Below are positions 1 to 8,861 of a DNA stretch of 64,000 nt, in pieces; position 1 is the first letter of the stretch; each line of letters starts with the position of its first letter. This DNA is from Pelotomaculum terephthalicicum JT. GTDB lineage: Bacteria; Bacillota; Desulfotomaculia; Desulfotomaculales; Pelotomaculaceae. A program made the position numbers and the translations under genes. The DNA lies in NCBI RefSeq assembly GCF_022410535.1, contig NZ_JAKNBL010000001.1, forward strand, positions 62,001 through 126,000, in the 5' to 3' direction. The notes below the pieces were generated by a model. The model did no database searches. It was not told the DNA's origin and saw only the letters and a program-made list of their open reading frames with translations.

Positions 1-273
1 GCTGTCAATCATTTTTGTTATTTCCGCATAGCCTTTTGCTGTGCCGGTAATATCAAAGTATCCCGAAGAACTGAAAGAATCCAGGAGGTCCCTGCTTTCA
101 ATGGACATGGACTGGTCGAAAACAACGGTGGATATATGCTTCACTTCGGTTTGAATGGCGTAACCAAAGAGCAGCAACTGCACCAGGGGGAGCATGAAAA
201 CCATGCCGAGGGTCAACCGGTCCCTTTTCATCTGTAAGAATTCTTTCTGCAAAATTGCCAGTATTCTGCTCAT
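1..273 (-). CDS. ABC-2 type transporter permease, N-terminal part (cut by window edge)
   Basis: Only the first 91 codons are present; the gene runs off the left edge. The start MSRILAILQKEFLQMKRDR is typical of ABC-2 permeases of the YbhS/YbhR type, followed by a hydrophobic segment at about residues 20-41 and then an extracytoplasmic-looking region. The ATG lies directly after the stop codon of the ATPase gene at 274, so the two are surely co-transcribed. Family knowledge: this permease would form the membrane channel of an exporter driven by the two ATPases upstream and linked to the HlyD-like adaptor. Substrate cannot be read from the sequence. Confidence 0.85.
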   Translation of the reverse strand, partial: MSRILAILQKEFLQMKRDRLTLGMVFMLPLVQLLLFGYAIQTEVKHISTVVFDQSMSIESRDLLDSFSSSGYFDITGTAKGYAEITKMIDS

Positions 274-1191
274 TTAAGATTCCTGCTTTCTTTGCAGCTT
301 GGCCAGGGAGATGAACACATCCTCCAGGGAAGGGGTGATCTCCCTGGCTTTTACCCCTGTATAGCGGTCAAATACCGCGACATTTCCTTCAGAATCAAGC
401 AGCACATGCAGCAGCGGCCCATGGATGGAGCATTCTTTCACATAAGGAAGCGACTCCAGCTCCTCAATCCGCTCCATGGCGTCAGGCAGGTCCACTTCGA
501 CCATACATCCTTCAATTACATTATTTTTCAAGTTGTCCGGCGTGTCGTTGGCAATCAGTCTTCCCCCGGAAATAAAGGCGATATTGTGGCACCTTTCCGC
601 TTCATCCATAAAATGAGTGGTAACCATAACTGTTGTTCCTTCATTAGCGAGCTTCTGGATAATTTTAAAAAACATCCGCCTGCTGGTCGGGCTGACTCCG
701 CTGGTAGGCTCGTCCAGAAACAATATGGACGGGCGGGATATGATCGCGCATCCAAGGGCCAGCCGTTGTTTTAATCCGCCGCTCAAATTGGCGGGCAAAT
801 CCTTCTCCCTGCCGGCCAGCCAGGCCATCTCGATCATTTCAGCAACCCTTTTTTTGCGCTCGTGATATGGGATACTGTACATTCCCGCGTAGAACACCAG
901 GTTTTCATAAACGGTCAAGTCGTCGTACAGGCTGAATTTCTGAGACATATAGCCGATCTTTTGCTTGATTTTTTCTGATTCCCGGGCAAGGTCATATCCA
1001 AGCACGGAACCGGAGCCCGAAGTGGGCTCCAACAGCCCGCACAGCATTCTCATCGTGGTCGTCTTTCCGGAACCGTTAGGTCCTAAAAAGCCGTATATTT
1101 CACCCGGCCTGATGTTAATATTAATTCTATCGACAGCGGTAAAAGAACCAAATGTTCTGGTAAGTTCACAGGTGGTTACCACGTATTCCAT
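274..1191 (-). CDS. ABC transporter ATP-binding protein (second of two)
   Basis: A 305-residue ABC ATPase of the drug-exporter (DrrA/CcmA/YbhF) group. Walker A is GPNGSGKTT near residues 38-46, the signature is LSGGLKQRLALG, and Walker B is ILFLDEPTSG followed by the switch His in TTHFMDEAE. A C-terminal extension of about 80 residues follows the nucleotide-binding domain, as in DrrA-like proteins. Its ATG overlaps the stop of the upstream ATPase by one base (TAATG), indicating translational coupling. It is about a third identical by eye to its neighbour, as in the fused double ATPase YbhF of enterics, here split into two genes. Confidence 0.92.
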   Translation of the reverse strand: MEYVVTTCELTRTFGSFTAVDRININIRPGEIYGFLGPNGSGKTTTMRMLCGLLEPTSGSGSVLGYDLARESEKIKQKIGYMSQKFSLYDDLTVYENLVFYAGMYSIPYHERKKRVAEMIEMAWLAGREKDLPANLSGGLKQRLALGCAIISRPSILFLDEPTSGVSPTSRRMFFKIIQKLANEGTTVMVTTHFMDEAERCHNIAFISGGRLIANDTPDNLKNNVIEGCMVEVDLPDAMERIEELESLPYVKECSIHGPLLHVLLDSEGNVAVFDRYTGVKAREITPSLEDVFISLAKLQRKQES

Positions 1192-2096
1192 TAAACCACC
1201 TCTTCTTTTGTCACGGCTACGAAGACATCCTCCATCGAGGGCGGTATATGTCTCAGGTGGTGAATGGCCACCTTCTTTTCTGCAAGCAAATTAATGATGG
1301 CGGCTTTTGCCTGTTCAACTTCATATACAGCCACATGGTACTTATCGCCGTAGAAATCGCCGTCAACCACTTCCGGGAGGTCGTTGATAAAATCCAAATC
1401 CCGCGCATCTGCCTTCAGTTCCAGGATTCCATACGGGAAACTCTTTTTCAAACTGCCGGGATCACCGGTCGACATAATTATCCCCCTGCTTATTAAAGCA
1501 ACTGTTTTACAGAGTTCCGCTTCATCCATGTATGGCGTAGAAACGACAATCGTGACTCCTTCTTTATTCAGCTGGTATAGAATTTTCCAGAATTCTTTGC
1601 GCGATTCCGGGTCAACGCCGTAGGTCGGCTCATCAAGGACCAACAAAGCAGGCTTGGCCAGAAGGGCGCAGGTCAGAGCCAGTTTTTGTTTCATTCCTCC
1701 GGAGAGGTCGTCGGCAAACCGTGATTTAAAACCGGCTAAACCGGTTATTTCCAGTATTTCGTCAGCCCGCCGGCGGATTGTCTTGCTGTCGATTTTGTAC
1801 AGAGCGCCAAAAAAATTGATATTTTCCGCAATCGTCAAATCACCGTAAAGGCTGAATTTTTGAGGCATATAGCCGAAACTGTCGCTGTTCCTGCTGATCC
1901 TGCCGCGGGAAGGAGTGATTAAGCCGCAAAGCATGCGCAGCAGGGTAGTTTTTCCGGCGCCGTCCGGGCCAACCAGACCGAAAATATCGCCCCGGTCAAT
2001 TTTTAAAGTAACTTCATTAACTGCCGCCAGGCCGCCGAACACCTTGGTTAACGATTCTGTTTCAATTATGTTATTAATGTTCATTTTATCCATCAT
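1191..2096 (-). CDS. ABC transporter ATP-binding protein (first of two)
   Basis: An ABC ATPase of about 301 residues. Walker A is GPDGAGKTT, the signature is LSGGMKQKLAL and Walker B is LLVLDEPTYGVD; the H-loop position carries STPYMDEAE, so the usual switch histidine is replaced by proline-tyrosine, which may make this site degenerate. ATG at 2096 was chosen because an AGGCGAGG ribosome binding site lies just upstream; GTG at 2102 in the same frame is an alternative. The start overlaps the end of the adaptor gene. It sits in an operon adaptor-ATPase-ATPase-permease and should pair with the next ATPase as an asymmetric dimer. Confidence 0.9.
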   Translation of the reverse strand: MMDKMNINNIIETESLTKVFGGLAAVNEVTLKIDRGDIFGLVGPDGAGKTTLLRMLCGLITPSRGRISRNSDSFGYMPQKFSLYGDLTIAENINFFGALYKIDSKTIRRRADEILEITGLAGFKSRFADDLSGGMKQKLALTCALLAKPALLVLDEPTYGVDPESRKEFWKILYQLNKEGVTIVVSTPYMDEAELCKTVALISRGIIMSTGDPGSLKKSFPYGILELKADARDLDFINDLPEVVDGDFYGDKYHVAVYEVEQAKAAIINLLAEKKVAIHHLRHIPPSMEDVFVAVTKEEVV

Positions 2097-2098
2097 CG

Positions 2099-3082
2099 TC
2101 ACCTCGCCTCATCAATGATGACATCAGCAGGCATACCGGGTTTCAATATACCATTTTCATTATTAATTTTAATTCTAACCTCGTAAACAATATTGGTGCG
2201 TTCTTTCTTAGTCTGAATTGTTTTTGGCGTATATTCTCCGCTTGTGGCAATTTCTTCAATGATTCCCCCATATTTTGCCTCACTTCCGCTCACAGTGAAA
2301 GCAACCTGCTGACCTAATTTAATTTTGGGCAGGTCATCAGTGGGCAAATAAATTTTTATCCACATATCATCGAGGTTGACAGCGGTAGCCACTGAAGCGC
2401 CGGCCTGAATAAATTCACCCTCTTCAAAATTTTTTGTTAATATGACTCCGTCAACCGGGCTGAGCACACGGGTATCTTCCAAGGCCGCTTCTGAAGCCTT
2501 CAGGATTGCATTGCTTCTCTCAAGTTCAGCCCGGGCCGCCTCAATCTGCTCCGGCCGGTTGCCGGCCTTTAACAAGCTAAGCTTTGATTCAGCCGATTCC
2601 ACCTGGTTTTTAGCTTGCTGTAAAGCTGTTTCCGCGTTATCCATCTCGGATTGGGAAATGGCGCTCGCCTGAAACAAGGCCAAAGCCCTGCCGTAATCTT
2701 TATCAGCTTTGTCATAATTAGTCCGCGCGGTGTTGACAGCAATTTCAGCGTCTTTTATTTCTTGCCACCTGGCGCCTGAAGTCAAATCAGCCAATTGCGC
2801 TTCAGCTTTCAAAACGCCAAGGGCGTCTCTCTCCTTTTGCGCAATCAAGTCATTGCGGACAACTACTGCCACAAGCTGACCCTTTTGCACGGGATCGCCG
2901 GCATTAAGCGCAATATTTTGGAGGGTTCCGGATACTCTAGCGCATAATTGTACTTTGGTCGCCTCAATAGTACCGCTTGCCTGGAGGCCTTCCGGCTGCT
3001 TTTTGCCATACCTGGCGTATCCCCAATAAGCGCCGGCGCTAAGCAAAGCTACCAAAAGCCCTATGGTGATTTTCCTTCTCAT
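2099..3082 (-). CDS. HlyD-family membrane-fusion adaptor of ABC exporter
   Basis: About 327 residues. A single N-terminal membrane anchor (ITIGLLVALLSAGAYWGYAR) is followed by a biotinyl-lipoyl-like half (LQASGTIEATKVQLCARVSG), a long Ala/Glu/Gln-rich coiled coil (about residues 80-185), the second lipoyl half (SPVDGVILTKNFEEGEFI) and a beta-barrel domain. This is the YhiI/YbhG type of periplasmic/extracytoplasmic adaptor that works with ABC-2 exporters. ATG at 3082 follows a GGGGGCAAGG site; an upstream in-frame start at 3154 lacks a good site. First gene of the exporter operon; a dyad that could be a repressor operator lies upstream at 3142-3171. Confidence 0.88.
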   Translation of the reverse strand: MRRKITIGLLVALLSAGAYWGYARYGKKQPEGLQASGTIEATKVQLCARVSGTLQNIALNAGDPVQKGQLVAVVVRNDLIAQKERDALGVLKAEAQLADLTSGARWQEIKDAEIAVNTARTNYDKADKDYGRALALFQASAISQSEMDNAETALQQAKNQVESAESKLSLLKAGNRPEQIEAARAELERSNAILKASEAALEDTRVLSPVDGVILTKNFEEGEFIQAGASVATAVNLDDMWIKIYLPTDDLPKIKLGQQVAFTVSGSEAKYGGIIEEIATSGEYTPKTIQTKKERTNIVYEVRIKINNENGILKPGMPADVIIDEAR

Positions 3083-3141
3083 GCCTTGCCCCCGTTTCAC
3101 TAAAAAATCAATCAATTGGTAAAATAAATTGCTCAAAAACA

Positions 3142-3171
3142 GGTAAACTATCACTACTATTTTAGTTTACC
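3142..3171. promoter_or_regulatory. Perfect 9-bp inverted repeat, possible TetR-type operator
   Basis: GGTAAACTA at 3142-3150 and TAGTTTACC at 3163-3171 form a perfect dyad with a 12-base spacer, 60 bp upstream of the adaptor start. The arms resemble operators of TetR-family regulators that control exporter operons of this kind (inference). No regulator gene is seen next to it, so the binding protein, if any, is encoded elsewhere or beyond the left edge. Confidence 0.4.
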
Positions 3172-3367
3172 CGTACTCAATATACCACTTGTCCGGCTGT
3201 CTGACAACAATAATTTATATTTAATTTAAAACGCTTACAAATCAGAAATAATTTTTGAAAAAGGTAAAAAAGTTGAACCGTTCACACTCCTCTAAGTCTC
3301 CTGAATTATTTGTTCCAATGTCACACAGAACCGCATAACCTGTTAACAAAAACACGGGGGTGCTGTT

Positions 3368-4453
3368 TTGACTGTTGAAGTAATCGCGATTTCAGAACCG
3401 GATGAAATGAGGGTGTTTAACACCTTCCCCCGGGTGATATACCGTGGCTTTTTCAGTGCTCCTTCTTACCCACCGCTGAAACACTTAAGCTGTGAGTTTA
3501 TGGATCCTCTATTTAGCAGGGTTACAGCCCAACCATTTCTGGCGGTAAGGAACGGACACCCGGTGGGGAGGATTGCCGCAAGCATACATAAGGCTTACCC
3601 TGTCAAAAAAACCGGGTTTTTTGGTTATTTTGAATCGCTGAACGATCAGACGGTAACTGCGGCACTGGTTAAAACGGCAACGCGCTGGTTATCTGACAAC
3701 GGCATGTCCCGTGTAATCGGCCCGGTGGACTTGACCCCTCATGAACGTTTAGGATTGTTGGTGGAAGGCTTCACGGGGCATCACCATCCCGGCATGCCCT
3801 ATAATCCTCCTTATTACGCAAACCTTCTCACCGGGTGCGGTTTTAAAAATGAGATAAACCTTTTCGCATATTTCTACAATTTGCGAAGGCCATTGCCGGA
3901 TAAATTGCTCCAGGTGGCAAATCGTGCCGCCGGCAGGATTAAAAATCTGCGCTTAAGAGAAGTGAATTTTAATGACATAGACAACGAAGGTAAAATATTT
4001 TCTCACATTCATAACGGTTCAATGAACAATGGGTGGGGTTTCGTCCCCCTTTCCGCAAGTGAGGGCTCGGCAATCTGGCGAAAACTTCATGGAGCTTGTG
4101 AACGGGGCATGGTTTTGATAGCCGAAATAAACGGAGAACCCGCGGGCATTTGTTTAGCTATTTATCCAATAATTAAACAATCCTTGCCCGCGTTATTCAG
4201 CCGGCCCAGCTTACGGCTGGCAGTCCTGGCTGTCCTGCCCGAGCACCGTTTAAAAGGGCTGGAAGCGGCACTCATCCTGGAATTTATCCGGCGGGCCCGC
4301 GGCAAAGGGATATCCACAATTGAATTATCTCAGGTTGCCGAAAACAACCTGATGATGAACCATATTATTAAGCGCCTGGGGAATAATCAAAACGAGAGGA
4401 CTTATCGCGTTTATCAAGCTCAAACCGATGAATTAAGCTCAATTGATTATTAA
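3368..4453 (+). CDS. YghO-like GNAT-fold N-acyltransferase
   Basis: 361 residues from a TTG start preceded by a GGGGG site. The protein resembles the YghO family, a GNAT-related group: N-terminal ITIP-like region, the segment FLAVRNGHPVGRIAASI near residue 55, GFFGYFES near residue 82, and a C-terminal half that ends with the GNAT-like LAVLPEHRLKGLEAALILEF. The biochemical substrate of this family is not established. It stands 85 bp before pcm and is divergent from the exporter operon. Codon use looks like its neighbours. The family call is fairly secure, the function is unknown. Confidence 0.7.
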   Translation: MTVEVIAISEPDEMRVFNTFPRVIYRGFFSAPSYPPLKHLSCEFMDPLFSRVTAQPFLAVRNGHPVGRIAASIHKAYPVKKTGFFGYFESLNDQTVTAALVKTATRWLSDNGMSRVIGPVDLTPHERLGLLVEGFTGHHHPGMPYNPPYYANLLTGCGFKNEINLFAYFYNLRRPLPDKLLQVANRAAGRIKNLRLREVNFNDIDNEGKIFSHIHNGSMNNGWGFVPLSASEGSAIWRKLHGACERGMVLIAEINGEPAGICLAIYPIIKQSLPALFSRPSLRLAVLAVLPEHRLKGLEAALILEFIRRARGKGISTIELSQVAENNLMMNHIIKRLGNNQNERTYRVYQAQTDELSSIDY

Positions 4454-4538
4454 GATTATCCCTAGTATTATTAATTCTGCCGGGTGGAAATATTTAAGTC
4501 ATTATCCGAATCAATATTCGTTACAAAGGAGAATCATT

Positions 4539-5225
4539 ATGGATTTCCCGCAAAACAGCCACAACATTGCCGGTGACCGGGCGGAGGAACGGAGGCGAAT
4601 GGTGGAAAAGCAGCTTATTCCCTACGGCATTTCCAATGAAGCTGTCCTGTCGAGCATGCTTGAGGTACCACGTCACCTTTTCGTTTCTGAACAACTACAG
4701 GCCTATGCTTATGCTGATTGTGCGCTTCCCATCGATGAAGGACAAACTATCAGCCAGCCGTATATAGTCGCCTTAATGGCTGAGGCCCTGAGGCCGGACC
4801 CGGCGGATGCAGTTTTGGAAATTGGCACCGGATCCGGATACGCGGCGGCAGTATTGTCGCGCATCGTGTCCAAAGTATATACTATTGAGCGCCATAAAAA
4901 CCTGGCCGGACAAGCTCAATCACGTTTTCAGACTTTAAAGTACGAGAATATAATTGTCCGCATAGGTGACGGTTCAAAAGGCTGGACCGGAAAAGCACCC
5001 TTTGACGGGATCTTGGTGGCGGCGGGAGCGCCGGTTATTCCTGAATCCCTGGGCAACCAACTGAAAGCCGGCGGTTGTCTGGTGGTTCCGGTAGGGGATA
5101 GACATCACCAGGAGTTGCTGCGTCTGGAGAAAAAACCAGACGGCAGCTTCGACCGGGAAAACTTGGGTGGAGTGCGTTTCGTTCCGCTTGTTGGTGAAGA
5201 AGGCTGGAACGGAAACAAACCTTGA
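4539..5225 (+). CDS. pcm: Protein-L-isoaspartate O-methyltransferase
   Basis: 228 residues from the ATG at 4539, which follows AAAGGAGAA; a longer in-frame start at 4443 has no ribosome binding site and would overlap the previous gene. The protein uses S-adenosylmethionine to methylate abnormal isoaspartyl residues in damaged proteins. Visible family features are MVEKQLIPYGI, VPRHLFV, the active-site region QTISQPYIVALM, SAM motif I VLEIGTGSGYAAAVLS, DGSKGW and the C-terminal GCLVVPVGD. Length matches the family. It converges on the VWA gene with only 11 bp between the stop codons and no visible terminator. Confidence 0.93.
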   Translation: MDFPQNSHNIAGDRAEERRRMVEKQLIPYGISNEAVLSSMLEVPRHLFVSEQLQAYAYADCALPIDEGQTISQPYIVALMAEALRPDPADAVLEIGTGSGYAAAVLSRIVSKVYTIERHKNLAGQAQSRFQTLKYENIIVRIGDGSKGWTGKAPFDGILVAAGAPVIPESLGNQLKAGGCLVVPVGDRHHQELLRLEKKPDGSFDRENLGGVRFVPLVGEEGWNGNKP

Positions 5226-5236
5226 CAACAATATAA

Positions 5237-6451
5237 TCAAACACAGACCTTGAGCCGTTTTACCGCCTGCTGCAGCCCGCTCAACGACAACTCGAACATG
5301 GGAAACAATTCACGAACCATATTTATGGTATGCGCACGGTAATTCATACGCTCATCCCACCCTTGTGCCGGTATCGGGTTGAGCCAAACAGCGTGTTTGA
5401 AATGCCTAACCAAACGCTCCAGCCAGACCAGCCCGGACTCGTTATTCACAGATTCCCAGTCAATAGCCCCGTTTGCCATGGTCAATTCACCCGGAGCCAT
5501 GCTGGCGTCACCGACTATGATCAGCCGGTAATCCGGATCGAGGTTATGCAGCAGCACATCATATGTTTTTACGGCATTGCTCCAAACACAGGCCGGCCTT
5601 AAGTAAATATCTTGATAAACGCAGTTATGAAAATAATAAACTTTTAAATCTTTTAAGTGAGTTGAGCGCTTGACCGCGCTGAACAACTTGCTGCAAAGGT
5701 CGATGTAAGGATCCATCGACCCGCCGGAATCCATCAATAGCACTACTTTCATTTTGTTCTTGCGCGGGCGGTCCCAGACAAGCTTCAGCCTGCCGGCATT
5801 CCGGCAGGTGGCATTAACGGTGCCGTTTAAATCCAACTCGCTCTTTAGACCTTCATGACGGGTAGTCAACTGGCTGAGAATACGCAAAGCGGCCTCAAAT
5901 TGTCTTACTCCAATGATTACATCGCTGCGGTATCCCCGGTAATGCCGCCCGCCCGCCACCTTAACAGCCGAGCTGCCGCCGGAAGCACCGCCAAGGCGTA
6001 CTCCACCTTTGGGATTGAAACCGCTATGTCCGAGCCGCGAACCGCCGCCCGTGCCGGCCAGGCTGGAGCCGCCCAGGCGTTTCTCGTCCTGCGTTTTCAA
6101 CTTTTCATCCAATGTCTGGCGCAGCTTTTTTACATCCCAATCACGGAATAGCTCCTTCTCCTCCTCCTCCAGCGATATCAACAAAGGCGGCTGTTCTTCT
6201 TCCAACCATCCCAAAGCTTGTTCAAGAACCTTTTCGGCTGTTTCGACACCCTGAAAGTAATTTTGGAACGCCATGTCGTAATTGTCAAAATGGACTTCGC
6301 TCTTCACCAGCACCGCCCGGGCCAGATAATAGAACCCTCTCAAACTGGAAAAGGCCAGCCCCTTGCTCAGCGCTTCCATCAGGGTGATCCACTCTGTTAG
6401 GGAAACCGGCACTCCGGCCCTTTTCAGTTCATAAAAAAAATTAACAAACAC
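5237..6451 (-). CDS. VWA-domain (CoxE-like) protein, copy 2
   Basis: 404 residues from a GTG start. The N-terminal alpha-helical part (MFVNFFYELKRAGVPVSLTE) is that of CoxE-like proteins; a Gly/Ser-rich linker lies at about 125-165 and a von Willebrand A domain occupies the C-terminal half. The metal-site motif is DSGGSM (D241), with Gly where canonical MIDAS (DxSxS) has Ser. Family knowledge: CoxE-type proteins work with MoxR AAA+ ATPases such as CoxD in maturing metalloenzymes. It lies 35 bp behind a close paralogue and belongs to the MoxR-VWA-VWA operon. The client is not evident. Confidence 0.85.
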   Translation of the reverse strand: MFVNFFYELKRAGVPVSLTEWITLMEALSKGLAFSSLRGFYYLARAVLVKSEVHFDNYDMAFQNYFQGVETAEKVLEQALGWLEEEQPPLLISLEEEEKELFRDWDVKKLRQTLDEKLKTQDEKRLGGSSLAGTGGGSRLGHSGFNPKGGVRLGGASGGSSAVKVAGGRHYRGYRSDVIIGVRQFEAALRILSQLTTRHEGLKSELDLNGTVNATCRNAGRLKLVWDRPRKNKMKVVLLMDSGGSMDPYIDLCSKLFSAVKRSTHLKDLKVYYFHNCVYQDIYLRPACVWSNAVKTYDVLLHNLDPDYRLIIVGDASMAPGELTMANGAIDWESVNNESGLVWLERLVRHFKHAVWLNPIPAQGWDERMNYRAHTINMVRELFPMFELSLSGLQQAVKRLKVCV

Positions 6452-6486
6452 GGAGCATCACCACCGTAATGTTCGATTAATTTTCA

Positions 6487-7689
6487 TCAGAACCTTGCTT
6501 TAAGACTCTTTATCGCCTGCTCCAACCCGTCCAGGGTCAGCTCAAACATGGGAAACAGTTTTCTGACTAAACTGATGGTGTATGCTCCATAATACAAACG
6601 CGGCTCCCACCACTGGACTGGAATCGGATTCAGCCACACAGCATGCGGAAAGTGCCTGGTTATCCTTTCCAGCCAAAGCAGCCCCGGCTCGTTATCCATT
6701 TCCGCCCAGTCAATAGCTCCGCCGACCATGGTCAACTCGCTGGGCGCCATGCTGGCGTCACCTACAATGATTAACCGGTATTCCGGGTCAAGATCGCGCA
6801 TAAAATCGTAGGTATTGACTGCATACCGGGAAACACACGCCGGGTGGGTATAGATGTTCGCATAAATGCAGTTATGGAAATAATAAAATTTTAAATCTTT
6901 AAAATGGGTTGACCGGTTAACCGCTGAAAACAGCTGGCTGCATAGGTCAATGTAAGGATCCATTGATCCTCCCGAGTCCATCACCACAACAACTTTCATG
7001 GTGTTCTTGCGGGAGCGGTCCCAAACCAGTTCCAGCCTGCCGGCGTTCCGGCAGGTAGCGTCGATAGTGCCGTCCAGATCCAGCACGTCTTTTTCGCCCT
7101 CAGTGCGGCTGGTAAGTTGGCGAAGTTTGCGCAACGCCACTTCAAACTGCCTGACCCCGAGAGTTTCATCGCCGCGGTATCCCCGGTAGCGCCTTTCAGC
7201 AGCCACTTTAACGGCCGAGTGATTGAGCGACTCGCCGCCGATGCGCACCCCGGCCGGATGATAGCCGCCATAACCGAACGGCGAACGCCCGCCCGTGCCG
7301 ATCCACTTGGAGCCTCCGTGGTGCTGTCCGTCCTGTGTTCTTAACCTTTCGTCCAGTTCGCGGCGCAATTTATCCAAATCCCACTCTTGAAAAAGCTTGC
7401 GTTCTTCCGGTGATATCATGTACGGCGGCAAAGCGTCCTTTAGCCATTCCATAGCCTGCTCCAGCACATCCACCGGCGTTTCAATACCCTTAAAGTAGTT
7501 CTGGAAAGCAATGTCGTAACTGTCGAAATGGGATTCACTTTTAACCAGCACCGCTCTGGCCAGGTGGTAAAACCCGCTCAAACTGGAAAAAGCGAGCCCC
7601 TTGCTCAAAGCTTCCATCAAAGTCATCCACTCTGTCAGGGAAACCGGCACCCCGGTTCTTTTCAGTTCATAAAAAAAGTTAACAAACAA
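6487..7689 (-). CDS. VWA-domain (CoxE-like) protein, copy 1
   Basis: 400 residues from a TTG start with a GGAGGGG site overlapping the end of the MoxR gene. It is a tandem duplicate of the next gene: the two share the same start (MFVNFFYELKR), the same layout with a Gly-rich linker, the same RNAGRL.LVWDR segment and the same DSGGSMDPYIDLCS metal-site motif with Gly in the third MIDAS position. Similarity is lowest in the linker at about residues 95-165. The two copies may form a heteromer or serve different clients of the same ATPase (inference). Confidence 0.85.
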   Translation of the reverse strand: MFVNFFYELKRTGVPVSLTEWMTLMEALSKGLAFSSLSGFYHLARAVLVKSESHFDSYDIAFQNYFKGIETPVDVLEQAMEWLKDALPPYMISPEERKLFQEWDLDKLRRELDERLRTQDGQHHGGSKWIGTGGRSPFGYGGYHPAGVRIGGESLNHSAVKVAAERRYRGYRGDETLGVRQFEVALRKLRQLTSRTEGEKDVLDLDGTIDATCRNAGRLELVWDRSRKNTMKVVVVMDSGGSMDPYIDLCSQLFSAVNRSTHFKDLKFYYFHNCIYANIYTHPACVSRYAVNTYDFMRDLDPEYRLIIVGDASMAPSELTMVGGAIDWAEMDNEPGLLWLERITRHFPHAVWLNPIPVQWWEPRLYYGAYTISLVRKLFPMFELTLDGLEQAIKSLKARF

Positions 7690-7695
7690 GGGGTA

Positions 7696-8580
7696 TCATC
7701 CCCTCCATATGGTTTGAATGCTTGGTTTTGTTTTTGAAGAGCCCTGGCCGCCCCCATGGGTGCTCAGTCTCTTCAAGATAATATCGAAGTCCTGGTTCTT
7801 CTTGATTAAAACTCCCAAAAGGGGTATTTCCTTGCGAATCTTATCCAGGCTAATCCCGCCCACGGCCAGAGCCTGCACCCAGTCAATCAGCTCACTGGTG
7901 CTCGGCTTCTTTTGCAGCCCGCTCAGGCTCCTGATCCAGTAAAACGCTTCCATCGCTTCACCAATCAACCGGTCTTCCAGGTCGGGATGATGCACTCTAA
8001 CGATTTCCTTCATCATCTCCGGATCCGGGAAAGAAATGTAATGAAAAATACACCTTCTCAAAAACGCGTCCGGCAGTTCTTTCTCGGCGTTGCTGGTAAT
8101 AATCACAGCCGGCCGGTGTTTTGCCGTGATTGTCACCCCGGTTTCGGGGATAAAAAAGCTCATCATGTCCAATTCCCAGAGCAAGTCGTTCGGAAATTCC
8201 AGGTCGGCCTTGTCGATCTCATCTATCAGCAGCACAACCGGTTCATCGGATTCAAACGCCTCGCCTAATTTCCCTAACCGGATATACCGGCTGATGTCGG
8301 AAACGTCGTGTTCCCCGAACTGGCTGTCATAGAGCCTTTGAACCGTATCATAGATATACAGGCCGTCCTGAGCCTTGGTTGTTGATTTAATATTCCAGAT
8401 AATGAGCTGTTGACCCAATCCCTCGGATATGCTCCGGGCCAGCATGGTCTTGCCGGTGCCCGGTTCCCCTTTAATTAATAAAGGCCTGCCGAGCGCCCTG
8501 GATACGTTTACACTGTTCATTAGATCTTCAGAGGCAATATAATTCGCCGTACCTCTGAATTCTTGCAATTTTTTTTGCAT
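7696..8580 (-). CDS. MoxR-family AAA+ ATPase (CoxD-like)
   Basis: 294 residues. Walker A GEPGTGKT lies near residue 37, Walker B VVLLIDEIDKAD near 125, a sensor 1 region ITSNAEKELPDAFLRRC and the Arg-containing lid region follow; this is the MoxR/CoxD layout. ATG at 8580 was preferred to an upstream in-frame ATG at 8607 because a run of nine G, which can act as ribosome binding site, precedes it. The following two genes encode VWA partners. Family knowledge: MoxR-VWA pairs act as chaperones that insert cofactors or remodel enzyme complexes, for example CoxDE for Mo/Cu CO dehydrogenase. The target here is not shown by adjacency. Confidence 0.9.
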   Translation of the reverse strand: MQKKLQEFRGTANYIASEDLMNSVNVSRALGRPLLIKGEPGTGKTMLARSISEGLGQQLIIWNIKSTTKAQDGLYIYDTVQRLYDSQFGEHDVSDISRYIRLGKLGEAFESDEPVVLLIDEIDKADLEFPNDLLWELDMMSFFIPETGVTITAKHRPAVIITSNAEKELPDAFLRRCIFHYISFPDPEMMKEIVRVHHPDLEDRLIGEAMEAFYWIRSLSGLQKKPSTSELIDWVQALAVGGISLDKIRKEIPLLGVLIKKNQDFDIILKRLSTHGGGQGSSKTKPSIQTIWRG

Positions 8581-8585
8581 ATATT

Positions 8586-8594
8586 CCCCCCCCC
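8586..8594 (-). promoter_or_regulatory. Nine-G homopolymer used as ribosome binding site
   Basis: On the minus strand nine consecutive G lie five bases before the MoxR start codon and are the only purine-rich tract available for ribosome binding. Runs of this length are prone to slippage, so spacing and translation could vary. The stretch 8595-8861 upstream shows no gene or clear structure. Confidence 0.45.
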
Positions 8595-8861
8595 ATAAAT
8601 TTAACATACTCTTTTTCTTTTTATACTATTCTTTTACTGGCCGCAAGGCAACTAATATTACCGCGCCGCCAACAATAACAATTTATCATAAAATTATCTT
8701 AGCTATCAATATTGGTTGCCCATGTATTTAGAATTCCGCAGACGGATTTCAGAATATTCGGGCATAATAAAGATTCTCTCTTTTGCATCCTGATTATTTA
8801 CGAACATTATATCGTTTTTAGATTATCATGTAAATGAATCAGATACAAGCGCTATGCGCAA

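Noticed and set aside
6434-6441. Run of eight A near the start of VWA copy 2 as frameshift site
   Set aside because: The reading frame is intact across the run and the paralogue has the same Phe-Phe codons with a run of seven.
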